From Ilyomonas sp964249755 (GTDB lineage: Bacteria; Bacteroidota; Bacteroidia; Chitinophagales; Chitinophagaceae), in the NCBI GenBank assembly GCA_964249755.1, contig CAXUDB010000001.1, forward strand, positions 434,001-498,000: 64,000 nt of DNA, in the 5' to 3' direction. The notes under the pieces are model-generated. The model did not search any database. It worked only from the letters and a program-made list of their open reading frames with translations, and had not been told where the DNA came from. Every line of letters starts with the position of its first letter. Position 1 is the first letter of the stretch. Shown here in pieces: positions 42,737-52,378 of the stretch. The position numbers were made by a program, and so were the translations under genes.

Positions 42737-44068
42737 ATGAATAAAATCTGGTTAATTATTCAAAGAGAATACCTGAGCCGCGTGCGCAACCGCACGTTTG
42801 TGATTACCACTTTATTAGTGCCTATTTTATTTGGTTTGCTTATTGGCGGCACTACGTATTTATCTATTAAGGATCAGCTTAAAAATGTAACGGTAGCGGT
42901 TAAAGATAACAGCGGTGTATTTACCAACAACCTGAGCAATACCGATAATGTTACCTTCCGTTTTGTTCCCGGCGTTGACTCGAGCAACTATGCAGATAAA
43001 GGCTACGATGCGTTGCTATACATTCCTTCGTTTAACCCCGAGAAACGAGACAATTATACTCTTTACAGCAAAGAAGCTATTAACGACGGCTCTAAAGGTA
43101 ATATAAAAGATAAGATGAACGAAGTGATTGAAAACAAGCTGCTGCAGGATGCCGGCATTCAGAAAAGCCAGTTGGATTCTATACATCAGCAGTCGCAGAT
43201 CACTACACTAAACACGCACACCAGCGATGGCACCAATAAGAGCGATGACAAGCGCGACATTGCAAAACTGGTAGGCTATGTGTGCGGTTTTCTTATTTAT
43301 CTCACCATGTTTATTTATGGTATGATGGTGATGCGCGGCGTGATGGAAGAAAAGACCAACCGCATCGCCGAAGTGGTGGTGTCCAGCGTAAAGCCGTTTC
43401 AATTGATGGCGGGTAAGATTATTGGTATCGGTGCGGTAGGTCTTACCCAGTTTTTAATATGGGTCTTATTAATTGTTGCGGTTGTTAATGCCCTACCATT
43501 GTTTATATCTTCGCATACGTTGCACGAGGTGCAGCAGGCGCAGCAAAGTCGCGCCGGTATGCCGGGCGGCGGTATGACGGCCGATGAAACTTCGCATGCC
43601 TTCAGCGGAATTCAGAGCATTATGGGCGATTTGCAAATCGGGTTGCTGCTGGTTTGCTTTGCTTTTTACTTTTTAGGTGGCTACCTGTTTTATGCAGCTT
43701 TGTTTGCTGCTATTGGCAGCGTGGTAGAAGATGTGCAGAACTCGCAAAGCCTTACTCTGCCCATTACAATGCCCATTATCTTTTCTTTCTTTATTATGAA
43801 CATGGCGGTGCAGAATCCAGATTCTTCTTTAGCGGTTTGGGCAAGCATCATTCCTTTCAGTTCTTCTATGGTGATGATGGCAAGGCTGGCATATGGTGTG
43901 CCGGACACAGTTCCTTACTGGCAATTAGCGGCAAGTATGCTGAGCCTGATTGCCGGCTTCCTGTTTACGACATGGCTGGCAGGTAAAATTTATCGGACAG
44001 GCATTTTGCTGTATGGTAAAAAACCAAGCTGGGGACAGATGATGAAGTGGGCATTCCGGAAGGCGTAA
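42737..44068 (+). CDS. ABC-2 family permease (NatB-like)
   Basis: A 443-residue membrane protein. One hydrophobic helix at about residues 20-45, a large periplasmic domain (about 50-175), then five or six helices to the C-terminus, with the family motif MVMRGVMEEKTNRIAEVVVSSVKPFQLMAGKIIG at the coupling region. It pairs with the preceding ATPase to form an exporter, in related systems of sodium, peptides or drugs. The cargo is not evident. Complete; followed directly by an inverted repeat. Confidence 0.94.
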   Translation: MNKIWLIIQREYLSRVRNRTFVITTLLVPILFGLLIGGTTYLSIKDQLKNVTVAVKDNSGVFTNNLSNTDNVTFRFVPGVDSSNYADKGYDALLYIPSFNPEKRDNYTLYSKEAINDGSKGNIKDKMNEVIENKLLQDAGIQKSQLDSIHQQSQITTLNTHTSDGTNKSDDKRDIAKLVGYVCGFLIYLTMFIYGMMVMRGVMEEKTNRIAEVVVSSVKPFQLMAGKIIGIGAVGLTQFLIWVLLIVAVVNALPLFISSHTLHEVQQAQQSRAGMPGGGMTADETSHAFSGIQSIMGDLQIGLLLVCFAFYFLGGYLFYAALFAAIGSVVEDVQNSQSLTLPITMPIIFSFFIMNMAVQNPDSSLAVWASIIPFSSSMVMMARLAYGVPDTVPYWQLAASMLSLIAGFLFTTWLAGKIYRTGILLYGKKPSWGQMMKWAFRKA

Positions 44069-44071
44069 AAC

Positions 44072-44160
44072 TGTTGATAGATGATGGTTGATGGATGATA
44101 GTAAATATAAGTCAATGCTATCATTTTTTAGCCATCAACTACCAACCACCATCTATCAAC
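44072..44160. repeat. Imperfect inverted repeat upstream of guanine deaminase
   Basis: The left arm 44072-44100 (GTTGATAGATGATGG...) pairs with 44118-44124 and 44132-44160 with small bulges, so the transcript can fold into a long hairpin. It fills the gap between the permease stop and the deaminase start, ending nine bases before the ATG at 44170, where it could limit ribosome access. Confidence 0.65.
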
Positions 44161-44169
44161 TTAAAACAA

Positions 44170-44643
44170 ATGAACGAACAACTCCAATACATGCAGCAAG
44201 CCGTAGAGCTGTCTGCCCTTGCCATCCATAAACATGAAGGCGGACCATTTGGTTGCGTCATTGTAAAAGAAGGAAAGGTGGTTGGGCGCGGCAACAATAA
44301 AGTTCTTCTTACCAACGACCCGACTGCACATGCCGAAATTGTTGCTATCCGCGATGCATGCTCACATTTGCAAGCCAATACACTCGATGGTTGCGAGCTT
44401 TATACCAGTTGCGAGCCTTGTCCCATGTGCCTGGCTGCTATTTACTGGGCGAGAATCAGGAAAGTCTATTATGCCAATACCGCTGCAGACGCAGCTCGCA
44501 TTGGTTTTGATGATGAAGCTATCTACCGGGAGCTAGCAAAGCCGGAAGAAGAGCGTTTATTACCGATGGAAAACTTGGGACGTGAAGAGGCTATCAAAGT
44601 ATTTAATGAATGGCACGAAAAAGAAGACAGGCAATTATATTAA
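44170..44643 (+). CDS. guaD: Guanine deaminase, cytidine-deaminase fold
   Basis: A 157-residue zinc deaminase. The zinc motif is HAEIVAIRDAC with TSCEPCPMCLAAIYWAR, and the C-terminal part GFDDEAIYRELAKPEEER is specific to the GuaD branch as known from Bacillus subtilis, distinguishing it from TadA. It converts guanine to xanthine in purine salvage. The frame is open from 44095, but that part lies in the inverted repeat; ATG 44170 (MNEQLQYMQQ) is chosen. Confidence 0.92.
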   Translation: MNEQLQYMQQAVELSALAIHKHEGGPFGCVIVKEGKVVGRGNNKVLLTNDPTAHAEIVAIRDACSHLQANTLDGCELYTSCEPCPMCLAAIYWARIRKVYYANTAADAARIGFDDEAIYRELAKPEEERLLPMENLGREEAIKVFNEWHEKEDRQLY

Positions 44644-44650
44644 CGGGCAC

Positions 44651-44695
44651 CGCAAAGACGCGAAGAATTACATTACTAAACTTCGCGTCTTTGCG
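44651..44695. terminator. Inverted repeat after guaD, terminator-like
   Basis: A perfect 15-bp stem (CGCAAAGACGCGAAG with its complement) encloses a 15-base loop in the 68-base gap between convergent genes. The word is a common Bacteroidota intergenic repeat. No T-run follows, so termination would be structural or Rho-assisted. Confidence 0.6.
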
Positions 44696-44711
44696 CCTTC
44701 GCGGTGAATAA

Positions 44712-46334
44712 TTAATAATCAAAATAGGTATTGAACAAACCCGTTTTAATGCCCAGCGAAAACACAAATTCAGATTGGTGAACATCTACACCCGTGCGGC
44801 GGTGATAGAGTGTATTTAATTCAATACTCAATCGGTTTCTGGGATTGATAAGATAACCTGCCGTTAACTGGTTGTAGTAATAATGATGTTTGCTTCCCTG
44901 CGTGGTAAAGGAGCCAAAGCCGCTTCCTAAGTGAGTTTGATTTCCAAAAATATCATCACCGGCTGCTACACCCGGCTCTGTATCGCCTTCGCCGCGAATA
45001 GTATATAAGTTCTCTAAACTGCCATACCAGCGGGCATTGCTGTAATTAAAGATTGAAATGAACTCATGAAAATTCGCCCCGAACGGATCGGTCAGCGATT
45101 GGTAATAATGCGAGTAATTCAGGCTCACATTATTGCCCACGCCATGTCCATAGGTATAGGGTCGCACGCCGTTCCATTCCAGCCGCCAGCTCAGGTTTTT
45201 TACACCGAATACATCGTTGTTCCAAAGCCCGAGCTGCAGGGCATACTTGTTTCCATAAAATTGTTTTTTCTGCTCGCGCGATAAACTGATGTTGATGTCA
45301 TCAAGCGCAAGCTGACCATACAAGAATCCTTTTTTGCAAATGTTGTATTTAAAGTTGAAACCAACCATCGCATTGTCCGGCGAGCCGATGGAAAACTCCA
45401 GCGGGCGCAGGAAGATTAAAGGATTGGCATACGTAACGTCGAAGCCACGGTTGAAGTTGGTGTCTTTGGCAAGAGACGTAACATTATCAAACAAGGCTAA
45501 CTGGAACTTGTTGGAAAAGTTGATGCCCAACTGGTGCGTAACGCTGAACTTGGGCTGCGATTTACCATTCACCAGATACCAGAATTTATTTTCGTAGCGG
45601 TTATACAGCACATTATAGGTGATCTTCCAGAAGCGCGCTTGTAGCCTTAAGTAAGGTGAGTTGAACGCATTATCAGATAATTGTAAACTGCGGTAGCCAT
45701 CACCCAAAAACTGCTTGCCAAAACCCGCCGAAGCCAAAAAATGTTGCGAAGGAATATAAGTAACATTAAAACTGCCATTGGAGTATTTGAAGCGATGATA
45801 ATCTTTAACGGTTGCCACATTGTTGCCGGGCACAATGTTGCGCCTGTTGAAGATCACACTATCCACATAAAACGGGAACTCGTTGCTGTAAGCCGCAAAG
45901 TCGGCATTGATGGAAAGCTTGTTGTTGATAACAGCCTGCAACCGCACGCCCAAAGCACCGCTTGTTAGCGTGTCTTTCTTCCCGTTGGCACTGGCTCTTC
46001 CATAGCTGCCTTCCACAAAAGGATCGAGCGTAAAACTGCTCTTGCCTTTGCCCGCTTTTATCCAGTTATCATTGTACAAACGATCAATAAACTTCGATGT
46101 AAGAGAAGGTGAAGCAATACCAAACACACTATCTATTAAATCGGTTTTTTGCAACTTGTTCAGCGATTGCAGCTCCAGCCAGTTCATCGCGCGAAAGCCG
46201 GTAAAGATTGAAGTGTCAGAATGAATAATCAGTTGGTTCAAACGGTTCTGCACCGATTGGTTTAACGGTATCTGCTGGGCTTTGCAAAGTCCGCAGACAA
46301 GAATAGATAGTATCGTGATAAAAAAGAAGCGCAT
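44712..46334 (-). CDS. Wzi/RemB-like outer-membrane beta-barrel protein
   Basis: About 540 residues with signal peptide (cleavage near LCKAQQ). The body is a predicted barrel with repeated strand pairs; the segments GKQFLGDGYRSLQLSDNAFNSPYLRL, TYANPLIFLRPLEF and DPFGANFHEFISIFNY recall Wzi capsule-attachment barrels and the RemB gliding-associated protein of Flavobacteria. I use those names only as likeness. It follows its paralogue at 46365-47948 on the same strand with a 30-base gap. ATG 46334 gives the signal peptide. It ends with an aromatic residue, as barrels do. Confidence 0.72.
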   Translation of the reverse strand: MRFFFITILSILVCGLCKAQQIPLNQSVQNRLNQLIIHSDTSIFTGFRAMNWLELQSLNKLQKTDLIDSVFGIASPSLTSKFIDRLYNDNWIKAGKGKSSFTLDPFVEGSYGRASANGKKDTLTSGALGVRLQAVINNKLSINADFAAYSNEFPFYVDSVIFNRRNIVPGNNVATVKDYHRFKYSNGSFNVTYIPSQHFLASAGFGKQFLGDGYRSLQLSDNAFNSPYLRLQARFWKITYNVLYNRYENKFWYLVNGKSQPKFSVTHQLGINFSNKFQLALFDNVTSLAKDTNFNRGFDVTYANPLIFLRPLEFSIGSPDNAMVGFNFKYNICKKGFLYGQLALDDINISLSREQKKQFYGNKYALQLGLWNNDVFGVKNLSWRLEWNGVRPYTYGHGVGNNVSLNYSHYYQSLTDPFGANFHEFISIFNYSNARWYGSLENLYTIRGEGDTEPGVAAGDDIFGNQTHLGSGFGSFTTQGSKHHYYYNQLTAGYLINPRNRLSIELNTLYHRRTGVDVHQSEFVFSLGIKTGLFNTYFDY

Positions 46335-46364
46335 GTAATGTTTTTTAGAATGGAACTGCCCCAA

Positions 46365-47948
46365 TTAAAAATCGTAAACTAAGTTTCTGAACGACATACG
46401 CACACCAATGTAAGCCTGTTCGTCTTCCCATTGGTGGATGCTATTCTTTTCCCTGCGATAAGTGAAGCCACTTTCTAAACGCAGGTTGGTTTTGGGGTTT
46501 AAAACATAGGCCACTCGCAAGTCGCCATAGTAAATATTCGTCTTTACACCTTGTGTTGTGGTGATGTTTCCCGAGGGATAAGCAGTGCTTCCATTCAATG
46601 GATTGCTGCCATAATTAATAATGCCATTCGCTGAATCTAAACCTTGTTTCGCCACAAACGCTTCCAGGCGAAACCACCAATTTTTATAGTGGTAATCCGT
46701 TACGCCGATTAGCTCCGTAAAGTTTGCGCCGAGCGGGTGCGCCAGTGGCAGGTTGGCATGTGCGTACGCTGCATGAGGATTGGCAGAACTGTAGGTGTAA
46801 GGGCGCGCCGTATTGAACTCCAGCAACGCATTCCAGTCCTTTACTTTCAGGAAATCCCAAAAGCGGGTTCCTACTTGTATCGCATAGCGGTTGTCGGCAT
46901 CGCTGCCCGTTTTGTCCAGCGCCACCTGACTATATAGATTCGCATTGCGCAGATAAGTGTATTTCAAATTCAAACCGATCAACTCGTTGTTATCAATTCC
47001 ACTTTTTGATTTGCCGGAATGCGCAAAAATAATGGGGCTGGCATACGTAGCATCTATATTGCTGTTCTGATATAAGTTACTGCCCGACCACGTAACGGCA
47101 TCAAACAAACCGGCAGAAAATTTCTTTGTAAACTGGTAATCGAGCAGATACGTTTGCGCCCATTTGCGCGAAAAGCCAAACGCATAATAAGGTGTGCCGG
47201 CCAGCTGGTTCAGTCTCACTATGTATTGCGACCACATCACCGAATACTGCAGTTTGCCAAACGTAAGCGCCGTTCGGAAATAAGGATAATTAATTGACCA
47301 ATCCGACAATAGCAGCGAGCGATAACCATCGCCAATGAAATTGTGGTTGTAACCCAGATCGAACAGCAGATGCTTGTTGGGCATATATACCAGGCGTGCG
47401 GTGGAATAATTAAAGTCGAAGCCTGGTCCGTCGCCCTTTGCATTCTTATAATTTGCCTGGTGCGGTATTACCTGCGTAATGCGAACCAAACTATCCACAT
47501 ACGCCGGAAATCGCCCCTGGTTCTCGTAGAAGTTGGTTTCGAAATAAAATTTATCACCGATGTTGCCGCTCACCTCGTAGCCGCGCGTGTTCATCATCGG
47601 CACTTTATAGGTTTGCGTGCTGGCATTGGGCGGGTTAATAGCACGGGTATTATAACCGATGGTTTCATCCACAATAATATCCGCATAAAGGTTGAAGCCC
47701 GGCTTTTGCACGCTCAGCAGATGCTCTTCAAAAAACTTGCGTCGCAGCCAGCTATGGTTCGATGGCTGTACAGTGCTGTCTGTTAGCAGCACCGGCTTCC
47801 AGGCAGTATGTGCAATCGTATCGTTTCGATACAATTGATCTATGTATAGCTGCCGGCTTGCAGTGAAAGCGGCATCGCTTTGAGCAAACGATGCGGCAGC
47901 CACCAGTAAGAAAGCAATGGATAAGAAAACGTTTAGCAATCCCTTCAA
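46365..47948 (-). CDS. Wzi/RemB-like outer-membrane beta-barrel protein, paralogue of the next gene
   Basis: A 527-residue protein with a signal peptide (AAASFAQ). It shares with the downstream gene the motif NFIGDGYRSLLLSDWSINYPYFR, a DATYASPIIFAHS block and HPLGANFTELIGV, in the same order, so the two arose by duplication. The C-terminus ends in VYDF, a barrel-closing strand. Expression with its neighbour is likely. Possible roles are surface polysaccharide attachment or gliding; neither is shown by the sequence. It is divergent from the S9 peptidase gene. Confidence 0.72.
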   Translation of the reverse strand: MKGLLNVFLSIAFLLVAAASFAQSDAAFTASRQLYIDQLYRNDTIAHTAWKPVLLTDSTVQPSNHSWLRRKFFEEHLLSVQKPGFNLYADIIVDETIGYNTRAINPPNASTQTYKVPMMNTRGYEVSGNIGDKFYFETNFYENQGRFPAYVDSLVRITQVIPHQANYKNAKGDGPGFDFNYSTARLVYMPNKHLLFDLGYNHNFIGDGYRSLLLSDWSINYPYFRTALTFGKLQYSVMWSQYIVRLNQLAGTPYYAFGFSRKWAQTYLLDYQFTKKFSAGLFDAVTWSGSNLYQNSNIDATYASPIIFAHSGKSKSGIDNNELIGLNLKYTYLRNANLYSQVALDKTGSDADNRYAIQVGTRFWDFLKVKDWNALLEFNTARPYTYSSANPHAAYAHANLPLAHPLGANFTELIGVTDYHYKNWWFRLEAFVAKQGLDSANGIINYGSNPLNGSTAYPSGNITTTQGVKTNIYYGDLRVAYVLNPKTNLRLESGFTYRREKNSIHQWEDEQAYIGVRMSFRNLVYDF

Positions 47949-48144
47949 AGCAGTATGTTTTATATAAGTGCAAGGTTAGCAAATTATTGTTAATTGAATA
48001 TGGCAATGGTGAATTGATGTGCGGGAACACATCTTCGTTCCATTCATGCATTGCAGCAAACTCTTATAACGATGCTTAATAAACATAAACAACCCACACT
48101 TACATTTGCTGATACCACATTTGCAAACCTTTCAATTCGCGCTT

Positions 48145-50160
48145 TTGAAACGATTATCTCTGGCTGTAACCATTTGCCTTCTGCTTTCTTCCTATGCCAA
48201 TGCACAGGCAACTAACGATACTTCCAGCACAAGCCACTACCGCAATACCATCACTCAATTCTTCAACTTGCAGGCGGGTGTGCATTATATCTACCAAACG
48301 TCCATCAGTTTGGATGGTGCTTCTGTTGCGTGGAGTGCTGATAGCAGCGAAGCTCAAATCATTCGTGCGACTTCTGCATCAAATCCGAAAAAGCAAATAC
48401 ACATTACTGCTTCTGCATCCAACAAACCTGCAAATGAAATAGAACCGCAATGGTCGCCCTCCGGAAAAGAACTGGCTTTCTTATCTGATGCCCAAACGCC
48501 TGGCCAGCTTCAGTTGTATATAGCTGATGCCATAAGTGGTGCTTTGCACACGAAGCAACCGCTTACGCATTGGGATGGTTATGTATCGCATCTTCACTGG
48601 TCGCCCGACGGCAACTATCTCAGCGTTCTGTATGTTCACAAATCTACCCGCGAGCCTTCGCCTATGGCAGCCGAAGACCGCGCTACGGGCATTATTGATT
48701 CAATGGCAAACACCAATGTGCAGCGCATCGCCATCATCAACCGGCAAACCGGCGAGATGAAGGAAGTCACGCCAGAAGACCTATATGTGTTTGAATACGA
48801 TTGGTCGCCCGACAGCCATCAATTCGTTTACAACGCTGCGCTGCCACCCGGCGATGACAACTGGTATATCTCTAAAATCTATAAGCAAAGTATCAACGCA
48901 AACGACACGGTTCTTCTTTACAAACCGGCTTTTCAAATTACAATTCCACGCTGGAGCCTTGATGGTAAAAATATTGCCTTCATTGAAGGGTTGATGAGCG
49001 ACCAGGGCGGCAGCGGCGGCGAAATTTTTATGATGGATGCCGATGGTAAAAACAAAAGGAACCTCACGCCCAACCGGCGCTCTACGCCTTCGTGGTTTGC
49101 CTGGAAGAAGAATGGTAATTTGATTTTTACAGAGTTCACAGGTGGCTCTACAGCCATCAATCTGTTGAATGTAAAAGACGGCACTATACAACCGGTCAGC
49201 AAAGGCGAAGAATACCTGCGCGCGGGCAACGAAGAGATGAGCTTAGCCGTGGGCGAAAACAAAAAAGGCATTACCTACGCCGTCATCCGTTCTTCATGGA
49301 ATAACCTGCCCGACGTGTGGGTGAGCAACACGAAACAGTGGACACAGGTTTCTCATCTCAACGATAGCATCCGCAAGCCCTTTCTTCGCGCCCAAAACCT
49401 TACCTGGACAAGCGAAAACCAACCTGTGCAGGGCTGGCTCCTTTATCCGCAGAACTACGATTCAACAAAAAAATACCCAATGCTTGTTTGCGTACATGGC
49501 GGTCCGGCATGGATCAGCACACCTACCTGGAGCGCGCCGGATTTCAACACCACTGTTTATCCGCAGTTTGGGTATTTTGTGTTCTTTCCAAACGCTCGTG
49601 GCAGTTATGGACAAGGTGAAGATTTCACGCGCGCCAACCGCCGCGACTGGGGCTTTGGCGACCTTCGGGATATAATAAGTGGTGTAGATTCAATTGTTGC
49701 AAAGCTTCCGGTAGATAACAACCGGGTAGGCATTTTAGGATGGAGTTATGGTGGCTCTATGGCAATGATGTCTGTTACACAAACAAACCGTTTCCGCGCT
49801 TCCGTATCCGGCGCGGGTGCGGGGGACTGGCTGAGTTATTATGGGCAAAACAGTATTGATAAATGGATGAATTCTTACTTCAATGTATCGCCTTACGACG
49901 ACCCGGAGCCGTATCGAAAAGTGAGCGCGATGACTTATATCAAGAATGTAAAAGCACCAACTTTACTGTTAGTGGGCGAGCGCGATGGAGAATGCCCACC
50001 GCCGCAATCGTTTCAATACTGGCATGCGCTGAAAGAATTGGGTGTGCCCACGCAACTGGTGGTATATGCCGATGAAGGTCACAGCTTTTATAAGTATGAA
50101 GACATGATTGATGTAAGTGTGCGAACGCTGGAATGGTTTCAGAAATGGATGAAACCATAA
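48145..50160 (+). CDS. S9-family serine peptidase (prolyl oligopeptidase/acylaminoacyl-peptidase type), secreted
   Basis: About 671 residues. A signal peptide (cleavage near ANAQA) precedes a WD40-like propeller with repeated WSPDG and WSPSGKEL blades, and a C-terminal alpha/beta hydrolase. The nucleophile is S534 in GWSYGGSMAMM; LLLVGERDGECPP carries the aspartate and YADEGHSFYK the histidine. It cleaves short peptides in the periplasm. No ATG fits the N-terminus: the frame opens with TTG at 48106, and TTG 48145 (MKRLSLAVTICLLL) gives the best signal peptide, so a TTG start is proposed. Confidence 0.92.
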   Translation: MKRLSLAVTICLLLSSYANAQATNDTSSTSHYRNTITQFFNLQAGVHYIYQTSISLDGASVAWSADSSEAQIIRATSASNPKKQIHITASASNKPANEIEPQWSPSGKELAFLSDAQTPGQLQLYIADAISGALHTKQPLTHWDGYVSHLHWSPDGNYLSVLYVHKSTREPSPMAAEDRATGIIDSMANTNVQRIAIINRQTGEMKEVTPEDLYVFEYDWSPDSHQFVYNAALPPGDDNWYISKIYKQSINANDTVLLYKPAFQITIPRWSLDGKNIAFIEGLMSDQGGSGGEIFMMDADGKNKRNLTPNRRSTPSWFAWKKNGNLIFTEFTGGSTAINLLNVKDGTIQPVSKGEEYLRAGNEEMSLAVGENKKGITYAVIRSSWNNLPDVWVSNTKQWTQVSHLNDSIRKPFLRAQNLTWTSENQPVQGWLLYPQNYDSTKKYPMLVCVHGGPAWISTPTWSAPDFNTTVYPQFGYFVFFPNARGSYGQGEDFTRANRRDWGFGDLRDIISGVDSIVAKLPVDNNRVGILGWSYGGSMAMMSVTQTNRFRASVSGAGAGDWLSYYGQNSIDKWMNSYFNVSPYDDPEPYRKVSAMTYIKNVKAPTLLLVGERDGECPPPQSFQYWHALKELGVPTQLVVYADEGHSFYKYEDMIDVSVRTLEWFQKWMKP

Positions 50161-50177
50161 CCTTGCTTTCAGCTGCT

Positions 50178-51521
50178 TTAATGTTTATTCTTCTTTCTCT
50201 CCAAACGCAGCAATACTTTATCCGGTCGCAGTGTAATCAATGGCTTCATATGGGGCGCCTGCCCGCTGGGTACGATGTCAAACGTTTGCAAAAAAGAAAA
50301 CAGAAAAAAGCACATTTCGGCGATGGCAAAATTATTTCCAATGCATAACCTGGGTCCCGCGCCAAAGGGAAAGAAATGCTTCGATTTGCCAAGCTTTGTA
50401 TCTTCCAAAAACCGTTCGGGCATAAACGAAGAAGCTTGTTGCCAAAAACTTTCATCGCGGTGCAAGCCATAAAAGAAAGGAATCACAATCGTGTTTTTGG
50501 GATAAGAAAAACCATTGCATTCATCATCTTCTATCGCCACACGTTCTGTCATCCATGCTGCCGGATAGAGACGCATCCCTTCATTAATTGTCGCTTTCAG
50601 ATAGTCGTTGTTGGGGCATTCAGCCACGGTTGTTTCTGTCAGCGATTCAGTTAGTTTATTCAGCACATCTTCATTAGTTGATAAGAGGTATAACAACCAG
50701 GAAAGTGAGTTGGCCGTTGTTTCGTGCCCAGCAAAAATGAGAATGAGCACCTCGTCTGTTACTTGGTCGTCGCTCATTGGTTCACCCGTGTCTTCATACC
50801 GGCTGGTCAGTAGCATATCCAGTAAGTCATCATACTGTTTATGACTCTTTCGCCTGTCGCTGATGATGCCGCCAATAATTTCCCGCACCCGTCCTGACTT
50901 TTTTAGTTGCGTTTCTTCTTCGCGCGTAAACGGATAAAGTAGCTTTCGCAGCGGTTGATTAATATCTTTAAACAGAAAGTCCTGCAGCTCGGTAAAGATA
51001 GCGCTGAGTTCTGCAATGATGCCCGGTGCCAGTGGAACGTCGAACAGCGATTGCAGCAATACCTGGAAGGAAAGCTGCTGCATCAACGGATATACATCTA
51101 TTGTTTCATTTGTTGAAAAGAGTGCCAGCGATGACTCAATGGAAGCGATCATAATACTGTATAAACCCTGCAGTTTTTCGCGGTGAAATGCAGGCTGCAG
51201 CAACCGCCTTTGCCGCAGCCAGTACGCGCCATTCGACATAAGCAACCCGTTGCCAAAAAACTTCACCACTCGTTCCGTGGTCAGTTCCGATTTATTGTAA
51301 TTTTTATGGTTCTCTTTTAAAACATGATTGATAAAGCCAGGGTCTTGCGTAATGATAAGCTTTCGCTTAGGTGTTAGCGAAGCGGTATAAGTGCCTCCAA
51401 ACATCTCCATACTTTCCGTGATGAATTTGATGGGATCTTGCAGCACGCTAATAGAGCGAAGTGTTGTTTGTAGCAGTGAATAGCCATTGGGCAGGTGGTA
51501 GGGCTTCTCCTTCGTAGGCAT
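50178..51521 (-). CDS. Cytochrome P450
   Basis: About 447 residues. The I-helix oxygen-activation motif is AGHETTANS, the K-helix ExxR is NEGMR, MPERF follows, and the haem loop is FPFGAGPRLCIGNN with the axial cysteine near residue 393. It is a soluble bacterial P450 of the CYP102/CYP4-like type without fused reductase; no ferredoxin or reductase gene is beside it. The frame opens with GTG at 51578 (adding 19 residues); ATG 51521 is chosen. Substrate unknown. It converges with the S9 peptidase gene, 17 bases apart. Confidence 0.94.
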   Translation of the reverse strand: MPTKEKPYHLPNGYSLLQTTLRSISVLQDPIKFITESMEMFGGTYTASLTPKRKLIITQDPGFINHVLKENHKNYNKSELTTERVVKFFGNGLLMSNGAYWLRQRRLLQPAFHREKLQGLYSIMIASIESSLALFSTNETIDVYPLMQQLSFQVLLQSLFDVPLAPGIIAELSAIFTELQDFLFKDINQPLRKLLYPFTREEETQLKKSGRVREIIGGIISDRRKSHKQYDDLLDMLLTSRYEDTGEPMSDDQVTDEVLILIFAGHETTANSLSWLLYLLSTNEDVLNKLTESLTETTVAECPNNDYLKATINEGMRLYPAAWMTERVAIEDDECNGFSYPKNTIVIPFFYGLHRDESFWQQASSFMPERFLEDTKLGKSKHFFPFGAGPRLCIGNNFAIAEMCFFLFSFLQTFDIVPSGQAPHMKPLITLRPDKVLLRLERKKNKH

Positions 51522-51726
51522 CCGTTCTTTTTTAGGTAAAGGTAGGTATGGAAAAGTAGGTTGATACAATCTGAGCACAGTAGAAAATGAAATATTATAG
51601 CTTGATTAAATCGAATGCGCTAGTTGTCTTATAATTGTTACTTGCAGCAGTGATATTTATCTTTCAACAAACCAAATATAGCTATCCGAATAACAGAAGG
51701 CTGATTAATTACAGTGATCATACTAA

Positions 51727-52305
51727 CTAATCATCCAATCCTTTTCCGGCAAGAATTGGTTGTCTATATTTTTCAATTCTTGCCTCGCGGGTTTTGACTT
51801 GTTTCGCTTGTGAAAAATGAAGCAGATACGCCTTTTGCCGTCCCGGTGTTAACGCATAGAAAGCAGTTTTCAAGGCAGCGTCGTTATCCAATTTGTTTTG
51901 AAATTCTTCGGGTATCTGAAATTCAGAAGTCTTTTTAAGCTGCACTTTCAAACCAGCTCTTTCTACTTCGATGGCTTCGTACACATAAGCTTTGATGACA
52001 GATTCCCTTTCTGTTATTTCTTCAATGCGGGTGAACCGTAACTGGCGCGCCGACTGCACGTTCTTGGTTTGCTGAACAAGAATGTTATGCGTATCCTGCA
52101 ACAAAGCGCCTTTGAAAAAAAGGAGTGCGCAGTATTCTTTAAACATGTGAATCAATACAATGTTTGTTTCCTGAAATGTGTAACAAGGGCAACCCCACTT
52201 CAGTTCTTCTGTCAGTCCACAATCAAGAATGATTGTTCTTAATATTTCAATTTCCTTCTGCCATTGTTGAGCTTTGTCAAAATAAAAATCAACTTTCGGA
52301 TTCAT
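51727..52305 (-). CDS. YdeI/OmdA-family protein with DUF1801 domain
   Basis: A 192-residue protein. Residues about 10-110 are a DUF1801 (YdhG-like) fold: LTEELKWGCPCYTF, ALLFFKGALL. The C-terminus has the OmdA motif LTPGRQKAYLLHFSQAKQVKTREARIEKY. YdeI of Bacillus and relatives are linked to stress or bacteriocin protection, without a defined reaction. Stands alone with ordinary length. Confidence 0.9.
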   Translation of the reverse strand: MNPKVDFYFDKAQQWQKEIEILRTIILDCGLTEELKWGCPCYTFQETNIVLIHMFKEYCALLFFKGALLQDTHNILVQQTKNVQSARQLRFTRIEEITERESVIKAYVYEAIEVERAGLKVQLKKTSEFQIPEEFQNKLDNDAALKTAFYALTPGRQKAYLLHFSQAKQVKTREARIEKYRQPILAGKGLDD

Positions 52306-52378
52306 ATACTGAACTTATTTTTCTTATTAAATGCAACAACAATGATATTGTTATGCGGTTTGCGATTTATGTTACTCT

